This document shows, one piece after another, positions 35,525-44,816 of a stretch of DNA of 64,000 nucleotides. The notes beneath the pieces are model-generated. The model ran no database searches, was not told the DNA's origin, and saw only the letters and a program-made list of their open reading frames with translations. The stretch lies in NCBI RefSeq assembly GCF_012911865.1, contig NZ_JAAXYH010000002.1:496001-560000 (forward strand), written 5' to 3'. This DNA is from Shewanella salipaludis (lineage in GTDB: Bacteria > Pseudomonadota > Gammaproteobacteria > Enterobacterales > Shewanellaceae). Every line of letters starts with the position of its first letter. Position 1 is the stretch's first letter. The position numbers were made by a program, and so were the translations under genes.

Positions 35525-36895
35525 ATGCCATTCTCCAAACTTGGATTAAGCGCTCCTATCGTCAGCGCCGTCACAGAACTGGGTTACACCAGTCCCACGC
35601 CGATTCAGGCCCAGGCCATTCCCGTCATTCTGAAGGGCAAGAACCTGTTAGCGGCGGCGCAGACGGGCACGGGCAAGACGGCAAGCTTCGTGTTGCCCAT
35701 ATTGGAGAGGTTCAAAGACGCCCCCAAGATCCGGGCCAAACGCATTCGCGCCCTGATCTTGGTCCCGACCCGGGAACTGGCACTCCAGGTCGAAGAAAAT
35801 ATCGCCCTCTATGGCAAGCACCTGCCGCTGACCTCGATGGCCATGTATGGCGGCGTCGACTCTGGGCCGCAGAAGCAGCGCCTGATCCAGGGGGTCGACA
35901 TTCTGGTGGCCACCCCCGGCAGGCTGCTGGACATGTATACCCAAAGAGCGCTGCATTTCGATGAGCTGAGCCTGCTGGTGCTCGACGAGGCAGACCGGAT
36001 GCTCGACATGGGTTTCATCGAGGACATCAACAAGATCATCGAGCGCCTGCCCAAAGACAGGCAGAACCTCTTGTTCTCGGCCACCCTGTCGAAGCAGGTA
36101 CGCTTCCTGGCCAAGACGGCCGTGGCACACCCGGTCGAAATCAGCATAGCGCCGGACAGCGCGACCACGCCGCAGATAGATCAGTGGCTGACCACGGTCG
36201 ACAAGGACAAGAAATCGGCGCTGCTCAGTCACCTGATTAACGAGCATGGCTGGCAGCAGGCGCTGATCTTCATTCAGACGAAACAGGGCGCGGCCAAGTT
36301 GGTGAGCCAGCTGGAGAAACGCGGCATCAAGGCCGAGGCCATTCACAGCGGCAGGAGCCAGGCGGTACGCGAACAATTGCTGGCCGACTTCAAGTCGGGG
36401 GCGCTCGCCTTCATGGTGGCGACCGGCGTTGCGGCCCGCGGCATAGACATAGACGCCCTCACCCGGGTGGTCAATTATGATCTGCCGGACGAAGCCGATG
36501 ACTATATTCACCGCATAGGCCGTACCGGCCGTGCCGGCGCCAGCGGCGAAGCCGTTTCCTTCGTCTCCAAGGATGACTTCAGGAACCTGTGCGCCATAGA
36601 GAGCCGCCTGGGGCAGCTTATCAGCCGCAGGGAAATAGAGGGTTTCTCCCCCAAGAAAGCCGTGCCCGTGTCTATCCTGAACTTTGTGCCTAAAAATAAA
36701 CCTGCCCCCAAGAGAGCGCCAACGCCTCAGACCAAGGCCGCCGGGCCAAAGGCCAGCCGGCCCTTGAGGCGCGAGCCTGCCCAAGCTCAGTCTAGGCATG
36801 CCAGTCTCGAAAAAGGAGCCGACAAGCGCGTCGCCAGCAGTGCCGAAAAGGTACCTTTCAATCCCTGGACCAGCGGCCCGAGAAGCAAGCAATAG
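35525..36895 (+). CDS. rhlE: DEAD-box ATP-dependent RNA helicase RhlE
   Basis: A 456-residue DEAD-box helicase. Motifs in order: PTPIQAQAIP (Q motif), AAAQTGTGKT (motif I), PTRELALQ (Ia), ATPGRLLDM (Ib), VLDEADRMLDMGF (II), FSATL (III), TGVAARGIDI (V) and HRIGRTGR (VI). A basic C-terminal tail (about residues 395-456) could bind RNA. RhlE acts in ribosome assembly and RNA remodelling. ATG 35525 matches the usual RhlE start (MPFSKLGLSAPI). ppiB follows in the same direction. Confidence 0.93.
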   Translation: MPFSKLGLSAPIVSAVTELGYTSPTPIQAQAIPVILKGKNLLAAAQTGTGKTASFVLPILERFKDAPKIRAKRIRALILVPTRELALQVEENIALYGKHLPLTSMAMYGGVDSGPQKQRLIQGVDILVATPGRLLDMYTQRALHFDELSLLVLDEADRMLDMGFIEDINKIIERLPKDRQNLLFSATLSKQVRFLAKTAVAHPVEISIAPDSATTPQIDQWLTTVDKDKKSALLSHLINEHGWQQALIFIQTKQGAAKLVSQLEKRGIKAEAIHSGRSQAVREQLLADFKSGALAFMVATGVAARGIDIDALTRVVNYDLPDEADDYIHRIGRTGRAGASGEAVSFVSKDDFRNLCAIESRLGQLISRREIEGFSPKKAVPVSILNFVPKNKPAPKRAPTPQTKAAGPKASRPLRREPAQAQSRHASLEKGADKRVASSAEKVPFNPWTSGPRSKQ

Positions 36896-36931
36896 CGAAT
36901 CGCCTTGGTCACCAACGAAGAAGCAAACATC

Positions 36932-37426
36932 ATGATTATTTTCACCACCAACGTAGGCGATATCGGCATAGAGCTCGACTTTGAGCGGGCGCCGGTCAGC
37001 GCGAAAAACTTCCTGCGCTACTGCCGGGAAGGCTTCTATGAAGGCACTGTTTTTCATCGCGTGATCCCCGGATTCATGATCCAGGGCGGCGGGCTCAGCG
37101 CCAAGATGAGAGAGAAACCAACCCATGAGCCGATAGTCAACGAAGCCAACAAGGGCCTGAAAAACACCCTCGGCAGCCTCGCCATGGCGCGCACCGATGC
37201 CCCCCACTCGGCCACTGCGCAGTTCTTCATCAATGTTGCCGATAACGACTTCCTGGATCATAGCGCCACCACCAACTCGGGCTGGGGCTATGCCGTGTTC
37301 GGTAAAGTCACCACGGGCATGGAGATAGTCCAGCAGATTGAAAAAGTGAAGACGGCGACCATAGCAGGTCATGAAGACGTCCCTATGGATCCCATAGTCA
37401 TAGAGAAAGTGACCATCAACCTCTGA
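36932..37426 (+). CDS. ppiB: Cytoplasmic peptidyl-prolyl cis-trans isomerase (cyclophilin)
   Basis: A 164-residue cyclophilin without signal peptide. It has the segments [25 protein letters not shown] (active-site Arg and Phe), [28 protein letters not shown] and WGYAVFGKV. It is close to E. coli PpiB, which accelerates folding at proline bonds. ATG 36932 is the family start. It is 36 bases after rhlE and possibly co-transcribed. Confidence 0.92.
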   Translation: MIIFTTNVGDIGIELDFERAPVSAKNFLRYCREGFYEGTVFHRVIPGFMIQGGGLSAKMREKPTHEPIVNEANKGLKNTLGSLAMARTDAPHSATAQFFINVADNDFLDHSATTNSGWGYAVFGKVTTGMEIVQQIEKVKTATIAGHEDVPMDPIVIEKVTINL

Positions 37427-37477
37427 TGGCGCAGGTGCCGCCGGGCCAATCCCGGGGCACAGGCAGAGCCATGGCGG

Positions 37478-38218
37478 CTACTCGGCGGTTATCCCACGTT
37501 CAGACACGGCAAGCGTCAGGGTTTTCGCGACGCTTGGCGTCTCGACCATGGCCTCTTGTGGTCCCCGGTCGCGGTAATGCACCGACAGCCGATAGGGCGC
37601 GGTGAAAGGCTCCGCCGGCTCGATACTGTCGAGCAAGATACGATCGCCGATAAAGACACTGCCCAGATGTGCCACAGTCGCCTCCCGGGTATTGAGGTTA
37701 AACATCCCCAGATACCAGAAGCTGCCCGTGCCTTGGCTGGTCACGATAAAGGGCGCGACAAAGGCCATGCCTTGCCCCTCTGCCTGGCCCTCAGCCTGTG
37801 TGGGCGCCGGCGCTAAGTTAAGCGGCGTAATCTTAAGGTAATCCAGCAACACACTGCCTCTCGTCTCGGCATCGCGATAATCTGCTGTCGCATAGTCGGC
37901 CCCGCCTCTTTGCTCGAATTGACTCAAGGGCACAGATAGCCCGCTGTCGGGCAAGCGAATGCTGAACGCCTTTGGGGTCTGCAGGCTGAAGAGCTTCAGC
38001 ATCACAGGGTCCGGGCCTTGCCTGATGAGCTGCGCCTGACTCCCTGGGTTTGCCTCCGAGCCGGCGTCATCCAAGGGCACCACCCGACCATCTTCAAGCT
38101 CAAGATAGAGATCGTCATGGGTGAAATTGAAGCGATAGATACCCGCCGCCAATACCCCAAGCAGCAACAAGACGGCCAGCAGCACTATGCCGACCCCATA
38201 TTTCACCATGCTATTCAT
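37478..38218 (-). CDS. Conserved hypothetical membrane-anchored protein
   Basis: About 246 residues with one N-terminal transmembrane segment (about 6-29, VGIVLLAVLLLLGVLAAGIY) followed by an extracytoplasmic domain rich in beta strands (FTHDDLYLELEDGRVVPLD, FWYLGMFNLNTREATVAHLG). I do not recognise a domain family. I chose ATG 38218 because AGAGG stands about seven bases ahead of it. The frame stays open to 38407 and a longer cytoplasmic N-terminus is possible. Confidence 0.65.
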   Translation of the reverse strand: MNSMVKYGVGIVLLAVLLLLGVLAAGIYRFNFTHDDLYLELEDGRVVPLDDAGSEANPGSQAQLIRQGPDPVMLKLFSLQTPKAFSIRLPDSGLSVPLSQFEQRGGADYATADYRDAETRGSVLLDYLKITPLNLAPAPTQAEGQAEGQGMAFVAPFIVTSQGTGSFWYLGMFNLNTREATVAHLGSVFIGDRILLDSIEPAEPFTAPYRLSVHYRDRGPQEAMVETPSVAKTLTLAVSERGITAE

Positions 38219-38412
38219 CCCCAATCCTCTAAGCCAATCCATGACACCAGCCTCAACCGTGGCCAAAACAGCAAGACTACCCAAATCGGCCCAGCTCTTG
38301 AAGCGGTTTTCCTGCCCCAAGCCAGCTTTCATCGACTCTGTCAGCCCGGCGTCAGCTTTAGCGGCATTGATGGCTGCCAGCTTCCCCGTACCTGGCTCCT
38401 GACTCATGGATC

Positions 38413-38682
38413 ATGGCTTATCTGGGGCGGCTTTTAACACAGGCAATAAAAAAAATCGCCGATGGCCGCCTCAGCCTGAGCAGCGCCTTCCCCAATGCCA
38501 GCATGGAATACCGTATAGACGACGGCCCCTGGACAGCCTATGGCTCCAGTGTCACGGTCGCTGCGCCCGCCGGCATCAGCGCCAGAACCCGGATCTCCTC
38601 TGCGGCCATGGCAGGAACAAAGGCCAAAGTGCGCTATTCCCGCAGCTCCCATTGGACCCGCCCCCGGGCGGCACGGGATTGA
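38413..38682 (+). pseudogene. Possible remnant of a GH20 hexosaminidase C-terminus
   Basis: The plus frame includes FPNASMEYRIDDGPWTAYGS and ISARTRISSA, resembling the C-terminal beta-sandwich of GH20 beta-hexosaminidases/chitobiases. No catalytic domain is present, so this would be a gene remnant. The similarity is weak and judged by eye only. Confidence 0.3.
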
Positions 38683-38877
38683 GCCGCGCCCCAGGGCCGG
38701 CGCCGGCTCAAGCGTCGCTTGGACGTAAGTTAAATTCAGCATAAACAAGATCTAAGGCGAATTAGGGGGATAAGTAAATTTTTCAATAAAATCCTCTCAC
38801 TTTAACAAATGTTGACTAGTCTATTAGGTAAGACTGACTCTTTTCGGTACGCCTTCTCAGACAAAAGGACACTTGTT

Positions 38878-40773
38878 ATGGCGAAAAGCTCGGAGGATCT
38901 CCACTCCTCGTCCACGCTCGACATGGACAACCAATCCAGGACACAAGCCCAAGTGCCCGTCAGCCGCATCGATGAACTGACGCCTCAGCTGGATCTGGCC
39001 GATCTCTTGCTGCATTACCTGTCGCTGTTGCAGATAGACTTTGTCTTCGGCATTCCCGGCGGCGCCATAGAGCCCATGTACAATGCCCTCGCCCGCAGTG
39101 AGCGTCAGGCGGGTCCCAGGGCCATCATAGCCCGCCACGAAACCGGGGCCGTCTTCATGGCCGACGGCTATGCCAGCAGGACGGGGAAACTCGGGGTCTG
39201 CTGCGCCACCACAGGCCCTGGCACTACCAATCTCATAACCGGGGTCGCCTCCGCCTACGCCAATCAGATCCCCCTGTTGATCATCACGGCGCAGACGCCC
39301 CTGTCCTCCTTCGGCAAGGGGGCCTTTCAGGAGTCCTCCTGTACCGGCATCAACACGGTTGCCATGTTCGAATACTGTACCCGCTACAACACCCTGATCT
39401 CCCACCCAGAACAGTTCGAACGCAAACTGGCGGCCGCGCTGATGAAAGCCTTCGCCTCGCCCCCGGGGCCGGTGCACCTGAGCATCCCCCTGGATGTCTT
39501 TCGCAGTCCGGCCCCAATACGCAATGAAATCTTCGATATCAAGCGCTTACTCCATAAGAAATCCTTGCTCGACCGCGAAGATCTCGATGCGCTGTTCAAG
39601 GAGCTGCAACCGGGAAAGAATACCGTCTTCGTGATTGGCGAAGGCGCCAGCGAGGCCATAGGCGCCATACTGACCACGGCACACATGCTCGATGCCATAC
39701 TGCTGACCACCCCCCACGGCAAGGGGCTGATCAGTCCCTATCATCCGCAGTTTCGCGGTGTGGTCGGTTTTGCCGGCCACCAGAATGCCGTCAACAGCCT
39801 GAGAAACGAACAGCTGGAAAACATCGTCTGTATCGGCACGGCACTGAGCGAATGGGCCAGCAACGGCTGGGACAGTGAGCTGCTGCTCAACCCCAGACTC
39901 ATTCATATCGACGAGCAGGAAGCCAACTTTACCTATACCCCCATGGCCAAGCTGCACATTCGTGGCCGCATACTGACCATCTTCGAGCAGCTGTACAAGA
40001 AGTTAACCCAGAGCCACGGGGTGCCGCACCTGCCGCACCCTGAGCCCAGCACCCGCGAGCGGCATTTCATGCTGGACAATGAAGCGGCATTCATGGATAC
40101 CAGCAAGCCAATAAAACCCCAGCGCCTGATGCACGATCTGGCCGAATTGTTTCCCCCTCACACCCGCTACCTGGCCGACACGGGCGCCAGTTTCGCCTGG
40201 GCAATCCACTACCTTCACCCTTATGATCGCCGCATGGTCGGCAACAGGGATGCCAGAGGCGGCCTGTTCAGGGCCTGTCTGGAATTTGCCTCCATGGGTT
40301 GGGCCATAGGCTGCGCCGTCGGTGTCGCACTGGCCGCGCCGGCTCAGCCCGTGGTCTGTATCACAGGCGATGGCAGCATGCTGATGAGCGGTCAGGAGCT
40401 CACTGTGGCGGTGCAGCATGGTCTGCCGGTCATCTTCGTGGTGCTCAACGACTCGGCACTGGGCATGGTCAAACAGGGTCAAAAGCTCAGCCACGCCGAA
40501 GCCATAGGCACGGCCTTGCCCCAGGTCGACTTTGCCGCCATGGCGGCAGCCATGGGCGCCGCCAATTATCGTATCGAAACCTCGGAAGATCTGCATAAAC
40601 TCCCCATAGAGCAGATTTGCCGGCGCAAGGGCCCAACCCTGCTCGATGTCTACATAGACGTAGACGAAGTCGCCCCCATAGGCGCGCGCATCAAACAACT
40701 GTCCCGGGTCGACAAGCCTGCAAATCAAGGGGATGACGGGGAAGCCTCCGACCAACCTAAGGAGCTGAAATGA
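38878..40773 (+). CDS. Thiamine-pyrophosphate enzyme of the acetolactate synthase family
   Basis: A 631-residue ThDP enzyme. An N-terminal extension of about 45 residues precedes the pyrimidine-binding domain, with FGIPGGAIEPMYNAL and the catalytic glutamate in ARHETGAVFMADGYA. A central domain (about 230-390) follows, then the ThDP-magnesium domain with GDGSM and NDSALGMV. Such enzymes decarboxylate a 2-oxo acid and transfer the aldehyde unit to a second acceptor; the substrates here are unknown. No small regulatory subunit or valine pathway gene is nearby. AAAAGGA lies eight bases before the ATG. The stop overlaps the next gene, so it forms a coupled operon with two citrate-synthase-like proteins. 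Confidence 0.85.
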   Translation: MAKSSEDLHSSSTLDMDNQSRTQAQVPVSRIDELTPQLDLADLLLHYLSLLQIDFVFGIPGGAIEPMYNALARSERQAGPRAIIARHETGAVFMADGYASRTGKLGVCCATTGPGTTNLITGVASAYANQIPLLIITAQTPLSSFGKGAFQESSCTGINTVAMFEYCTRYNTLISHPEQFERKLAAALMKAFASPPGPVHLSIPLDVFRSPAPIRNEIFDIKRLLHKKSLLDREDLDALFKELQPGKNTVFVIGEGASEAIGAILTTAHMLDAILLTTPHGKGLISPYHPQFRGVVGFAGHQNAVNSLRNEQLENIVCIGTALSEWASNGWDSELLLNPRLIHIDEQEANFTYTPMAKLHIRGRILTIFEQLYKKLTQSHGVPHLPHPEPSTRERHFMLDNEAAFMDTSKPIKPQRLMHDLAELFPPHTRYLADTGASFAWAIHYLHPYDRRMVGNRDARGGLFRACLEFASMGWAIGCAVGVALAAPAQPVVCITGDGSMLMSGQELTVAVQHGLPVIFVVLNDSALGMVKQGQKLSHAEAIGTALPQVDFAAMAAAMGAANYRIETSEDLHKLPIEQICRRKGPTLLDVYIDVDEVAPIGARIKQLSRVDKPANQGDDGEASDQPKELK

Positions 40774-41657
40774 GCGAGCCAACCCAGGCCGAAGCGGCAC
40801 AGGATGCCGCTTTCGAGCCCATCACCACCGCCATCTGGCATGAGACGGCGGACGAGCAGAATCCTTTCCTGGCCCAGCGCTGCCTGTGCGCAGGTTTCGA
40901 TGTCTTCGAAGATCTGCTGGGCAAGGCCGGCTGGATCGAATACCTCTTCCTCTTATTTCGCCGGCGTCAGGCGACGCCGGCGGAAACCCGGCTGCTCAAT
41001 GACCTGGCCGTGGCCATAGCCAACCCCGGGCCCAGGGATCACAGCATACAGGCCGCCATGTCGGCCGCCGCCGGCGGCTCGACCTTGGCCTCCTGCCTGA
41101 TGGCGGCGTTAGCCGTCGGCGCCGGACGGCGCAACGGCGGACGGGAGATCTATGACGCCATGCTGCTGTGGCAGGCATGTCAGAAAGATCTTTCCCTCTG
41201 GAAACCCGGCCTGAAAGAAAAACACTACCTGAGTTATCAGCAGCAACATAATGGTCATGACTTCGATGTCTGGCCCGAGATGGAACAGGCTCCCGGCTTC
41301 GCGCCCCACGCAGGCGCCTGTGCCCACCCCGTGCTGCGCACACTCGCGCATCTGGCGAAGGTGGCGGCCTCGCTGGGCATGGACACCCACCTCGCCTGGC
41401 TACATGGCCACAGGGAAACACTGGAGCGCGCCGCCGAGTTGCCGCTGGCCATGACGGGCGTGGTTGCCGCCGCCTTCAGCGATCTGGGTTTCGATCCCCA
41501 GGAGGCAGAAATCCTCTACCTCTTGCTGCGTCTCCCCGGCGCCGCGGCCCACAGCATAGAACAGCATAGGCTCGGCTGGCGGGATTATCCGTTTCACCCC
41601 CATGGCATCAAACTCGACATGGACCCACAGGCACAGAGTAAGGAGACAGAATCATGA
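40770..41657 (+). CDS. Citrate-synthase-like protein, subunit A
   Basis: A 295-residue protein. Residues about 40-140 follow the small citrate synthase/citryl-CoA lyase type: GFDVFEDLLGKAGWIEYLFL, ATPAETRLLNDLAVAIANPG and RDHSIQAAMSAAAGGSTLAS. The C-terminal part has LPGAAAHSIEQHRLGW, like the GW-x-AH-x-x-E helix of citrate synthases. At the places where the catalytic histidine (HGGA) and aspartate (NVD) are expected I read RNGGRE and AMTGVV, so normal citrate synthase chemistry is doubtful. It overlaps both neighbours by four bases (ATGA) and probably pairs with subunit B. Confidence 0.65.
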   Translation: MSEPTQAEAAQDAAFEPITTAIWHETADEQNPFLAQRCLCAGFDVFEDLLGKAGWIEYLFLLFRRRQATPAETRLLNDLAVAIANPGPRDHSIQAAMSAAAGGSTLASCLMAALAVGAGRRNGGREIYDAMLLWQACQKDLSLWKPGLKEKHYLSYQQQHNGHDFDVWPEMEQAPGFAPHAGACAHPVLRTLAHLAKVAASLGMDTHLAWLHGHRETLERAAELPLAMTGVVAAAFSDLGFDPQEAEILYLLLRLPGAAAHSIEQHRLGWRDYPFHPHGIKLDMDPQAQSKETES

Positions 41658-42508
41658 GCAACCCCTGGCTCCCATGGGAGGAATGCTGGAAAACGGATTT
41701 AGGCGCCTGGTTTCCGGGAGAACGCGTGGTGTTTCGCGGCCAGGATCTGTTCGAGGAGTTGCCGGACCTGCCCTGGATGGGACTCCTGCTGTACGGCATC
41801 ACGGGCAAGATCCCAACGAAAGCGCAAATACGCCTGTTCGACGGCATCTGGGCCCTGGCCGCCAGCTTTCCCGATCCCAGACTCTGGAATAACCGCATAG
41901 GCGCCCTGGCCGGTACGGCACGCAGCACCACCACCCTGGGGGTCGGCGCCGGTGTCGCCGTCTCTGAGGCCGTCATCTACGGCTACCAACCCTTGATGGG
42001 CGCCATGGAATCCCTGTTGGCCATAAAGGCAAGGCTGCAAAACAAGGAATGCCTGAGCGATATCTTGCAGGATAAATTGTCCCCTCGCCCCCAGGGCTCG
42101 CCCAGGCCTGCCAGCGGCAAGAGTCGCTGTGTCGCCCGCTTGCCCGGCTATGGCCGCCCCATCGCCGCCCGCGATGAGCGCATCGCCCCCCTGATGAAGC
42201 TGGCAAGGGAGCTGGGCTTGGATCAGGGTCCCATGCTCAAACTGGCATTCGAGATAGAAGCCACACTGGCTGACATGGGCAAGTCGATGCAGATGAATGT
42301 GGTCGGGCTCATGGCCGGCTTCAGCGCAGATCAGGGACTCAGCCCCAGGCAACACTACCAATATGGGGTGCTATGCTTCAGCGCCGGCATCCTGCATTGT
42401 GCCGTCGATGCCGCCAAGCACCCGCCCGGGGCCTTCTTTCCGCTGCGCTGCAGCAGGATCAGCTACACGGGCCCGGCGGAACGCCGCTGGCAGGTACAGA
42501 ACGAATAA
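41654..42508 (+). CDS. Citrate-synthase-like protein, subunit B
   Basis: A 284-residue relative of the previous gene: FRGQDLFEELPDLPWMGLLL, IPTKAQIRLFDGIWALA, LAGTARSTTTLGVGAGVA, LPGYGRPIAARDERI and MQMNVVGLMAGF. The second motif corresponds to PGYGH-P...DPR of citrate synthases with His changed to Arg, and MNVVG corresponds to the NVD motif with Asp changed to Val. It ends in RISYTGPAERRW, reminiscent of the R-x-x-YTGP tail of citrate synthases. It is translationally coupled to subunit A, suggesting a heteromeric complex with the ThDP enzyme. Confidence 0.68.
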   Translation: MSNPWLPWEECWKTDLGAWFPGERVVFRGQDLFEELPDLPWMGLLLYGITGKIPTKAQIRLFDGIWALAASFPDPRLWNNRIGALAGTARSTTTLGVGAGVAVSEAVIYGYQPLMGAMESLLAIKARLQNKECLSDILQDKLSPRPQGSPRPASGKSRCVARLPGYGRPIAARDERIAPLMKLARELGLDQGPMLKLAFEIEATLADMGKSMQMNVVGLMAGFSADQGLSPRQHYQYGVLCFSAGILHCAVDAAKHPPGAFFPLRCSRISYTGPAERRWQVQNE

Positions 42509-42562
42509 TGACGACCATGGTACAAATGCTCTGCATTCCGGGCATTGGGGATAAGGGACTAT

Positions 42563-44692
42563 ATGACGCATTCAAGGGGAAAAACACTCGGCCTGGGGCT
42601 GATGCTGCTCGGCATGGTTTCGCCTCAGCTACAGGCCAATACCAGCGACGAGGACGAATTACTGGCGCTCTACGGCGATACCGAGATGATCAGCATAGCC
42701 ACCGGCAGCCTGCAATCCATCACCAAGGCCCCGGCCGTTGCCACGGTGATCAACGCCGATGACATAAGGGAAATGGGGGCTAGCGAACTGGACCAGGTAC
42801 TGGAAACAGTTCCAGGGCTGCATGTGGCCCGCAGCGCCCTGGGCTATAACCCCATTTATACCTTTCGCGGCATACGTTCCAACTATAACCCTCAGGTCCT
42901 GCTGTTGATTAATGGCATCCCCATCAGCAGCTTATACAATGGCGATCGCGGCCTCATCTGGGGCGGCATGCCGGTCAATGCCATAGAAAGAATCGAAGTG
43001 ATCCGTGGCCCAGGCTCGGCGCTCTATGGCGCCGACGCCTTCGCCGGGGTCATCAACATCACCACCCTCTCCGGCAGCGATATCACGCAAAATGAATTCG
43101 GGGTCCGCGCCGGCAGCTATGATACCCAGGATGCCTGGGGCAAGCTGGCGGGCGAGTGGCACGATTTTACCCTGGGCATGATAGTCGAGTTCCATCAAAC
43201 CGATGGTCAGCACGAACTCATAGGCTCAGATCTGCAATCGGGCCTGGACGCACTGGCCGGCACCTCGGCCTCGAATGCCCCCGGCGCCGTAAGCCTGTCC
43301 AGGGAGAACCTCGACATACGGCTGGACATAGTCAAAGATAACTGGCAATTCAGGAGCGGGTTACAGCGACGCAGAAATTGGGGCAATGGCGCCGGGGTGG
43401 CGGAGGCCTTGGATCCCGACAATCGCTGGAAGAGCGACAGGTTCAACGCAGATCTCACCTACCATAACGCCAACTTCTCGGACTTCTGGGATCTGCAGGC
43501 CCAGATCAGCTATTTCGATACCAGTACCGAAGCCGAGAATGACATGCACATCTTCCCCGCCGGCAGCGATCTCACCCTCATAGGCTTGGGTGGCGTCTAT
43601 CCCGAGGGCCTGATAGGCAACCCCGAATCCTTTGAGCGCCACACCAGGGCCAACATCACCGCCTCATATACCAGACTGGAAAAACACCATATCCGTGGTG
43701 GCATAGGCTATGTATTCAGCGACTTGTATAAGGTAAGAGAGACGAAAAACTTCGGGCCGGATCCCATCACGGGAGAGCAATTACCCCCCGGCAGCCCTGT
43801 GGTCGACGTGAGCGATACCCCCTATGTCTATCTGCAAGAGGGCAACAGGGAAAATACCTATATCTATCTGCAGGATATATGGCATCTGGCCGATGATTGG
43901 GAGTTAACCGCCGGGTTGCGCTACGATGATTACTCAGACTTCGGCAACACCACCAATCCCCGCGTGGCACTGGTATGGTCGAGTAGCCGCAAACTGACGA
44001 CCAAGCTATTGTACGGCAAGGCCTTCAGGGCCCCTGCCTTCGCCGAAACCCGGGCGATCAACAATCCTGTGGTATTGGGCAACCCGGATCTGGATCCCGA
44101 GACCCTCTCCAGCTACGAGCTGGCGTTCGACTATCGGGCCACGGAAAGGCTCAGATTCAGCCTGAACCTATTCCACTACGACTGGCGCGATATCATCAAG
44201 TTTACCGCCGATGCCAGCGGCAATACCAAGACGGCAAATAACGCAGGCAGCCAGACAGGCAAAGGCTTGGAACTGGATCTGGACTGGCGTATCAACGACC
44301 TGTGGCAAGTCAAAGCCAATTACGCCTGGCAGGACTCGGTCGATGAGGCAACCGACCGCCGCACCAGCCAGGTACCCGGCAGCCAGGCCTACCTGGCGGC
44401 AAACTGGACGCTGAGCGACAGGGTGCAACTTCATGGCCAACTCAACTGGGTGATGTCGAGGGAGCGGGAAGCCCTGGATACCAGAGACAGCATAGATGAC
44501 TATGCGACCCTCGATCTGACACTGAACTACCGGGACGACAACAATGCCTGGGGAGGCAGCATAATGCTGCGCAACCTGACGGATACGGACGCGCGGGAAC
44601 CAAGCGATTGGTCGAATCCGGTCGCGGCCATTCCCGACGACCTGCCGCTGGAAGGCAGGAATATTTACGCCCAAATTTATTTCAAATTCTAG
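42563..44692 (+). CDS. TonB-dependent outer-membrane receptor
   Basis: A 709-residue receptor with signal peptide (cleaved near QANTSDEDELL), a plug domain (about 45-165: SITKAPAVATVINADDI, VPGLHVARSALGYNP, IERIEVIRGPGSALYGADAF) and a 22-strand barrel ending IYAQIYFKF with a terminal Phe. The plug resembles siderophore and vitamin B12 receptors, but the ligand is unknown. The ATG has AAGGGA about five bases ahead. It lies 54 bases after the citrate-synthase-like gene, probably in the same operon. Confidence 0.88.
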   Translation: MTHSRGKTLGLGLMLLGMVSPQLQANTSDEDELLALYGDTEMISIATGSLQSITKAPAVATVINADDIREMGASELDQVLETVPGLHVARSALGYNPIYTFRGIRSNYNPQVLLLINGIPISSLYNGDRGLIWGGMPVNAIERIEVIRGPGSALYGADAFAGVINITTLSGSDITQNEFGVRAGSYDTQDAWGKLAGEWHDFTLGMIVEFHQTDGQHELIGSDLQSGLDALAGTSASNAPGAVSLSRENLDIRLDIVKDNWQFRSGLQRRRNWGNGAGVAEALDPDNRWKSDRFNADLTYHNANFSDFWDLQAQISYFDTSTEAENDMHIFPAGSDLTLIGLGGVYPEGLIGNPESFERHTRANITASYTRLEKHHIRGGIGYVFSDLYKVRETKNFGPDPITGEQLPPGSPVVDVSDTPYVYLQEGNRENTYIYLQDIWHLADDWELTAGLRYDDYSDFGNTTNPRVALVWSSSRKLTTKLLYGKAFRAPAFAETRAINNPVVLGNPDLDPETLSSYELAFDYRATERLRFSLNLFHYDWRDIIKFTADASGNTKTANNAGSQTGKGLELDLDWRINDLWQVKANYAWQDSVDEATDRRTSQVPGSQAYLAANWTLSDRVQLHGQLNWVMSREREALDTRDSIDDYATLDLTLNYRDDNNAWGGSIMLRNLTDTDAREPSDWSNPVAAIPDDLPLEGRNIYAQIYFKF

Positions 44693-44816
44693 CCATGATG
44701 GAAATGCACTGCTCGAGGGGGGACAACACTATCCTCCCTGGAGACGGATACCATTAGGTATTCATCGGCAAATCAGGGCATACCAACAGCATGGATACCG
44801 AGCCAACGGATGAATA

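Noticed and set aside
38434..38748. Minus-strand 104-residue frame over the GH20-like remnant
   Set aside because: The plus-strand frame gives the more protein-like sequence. The minus frame shows only Gly/Ala-rich composition expected of a shadow.
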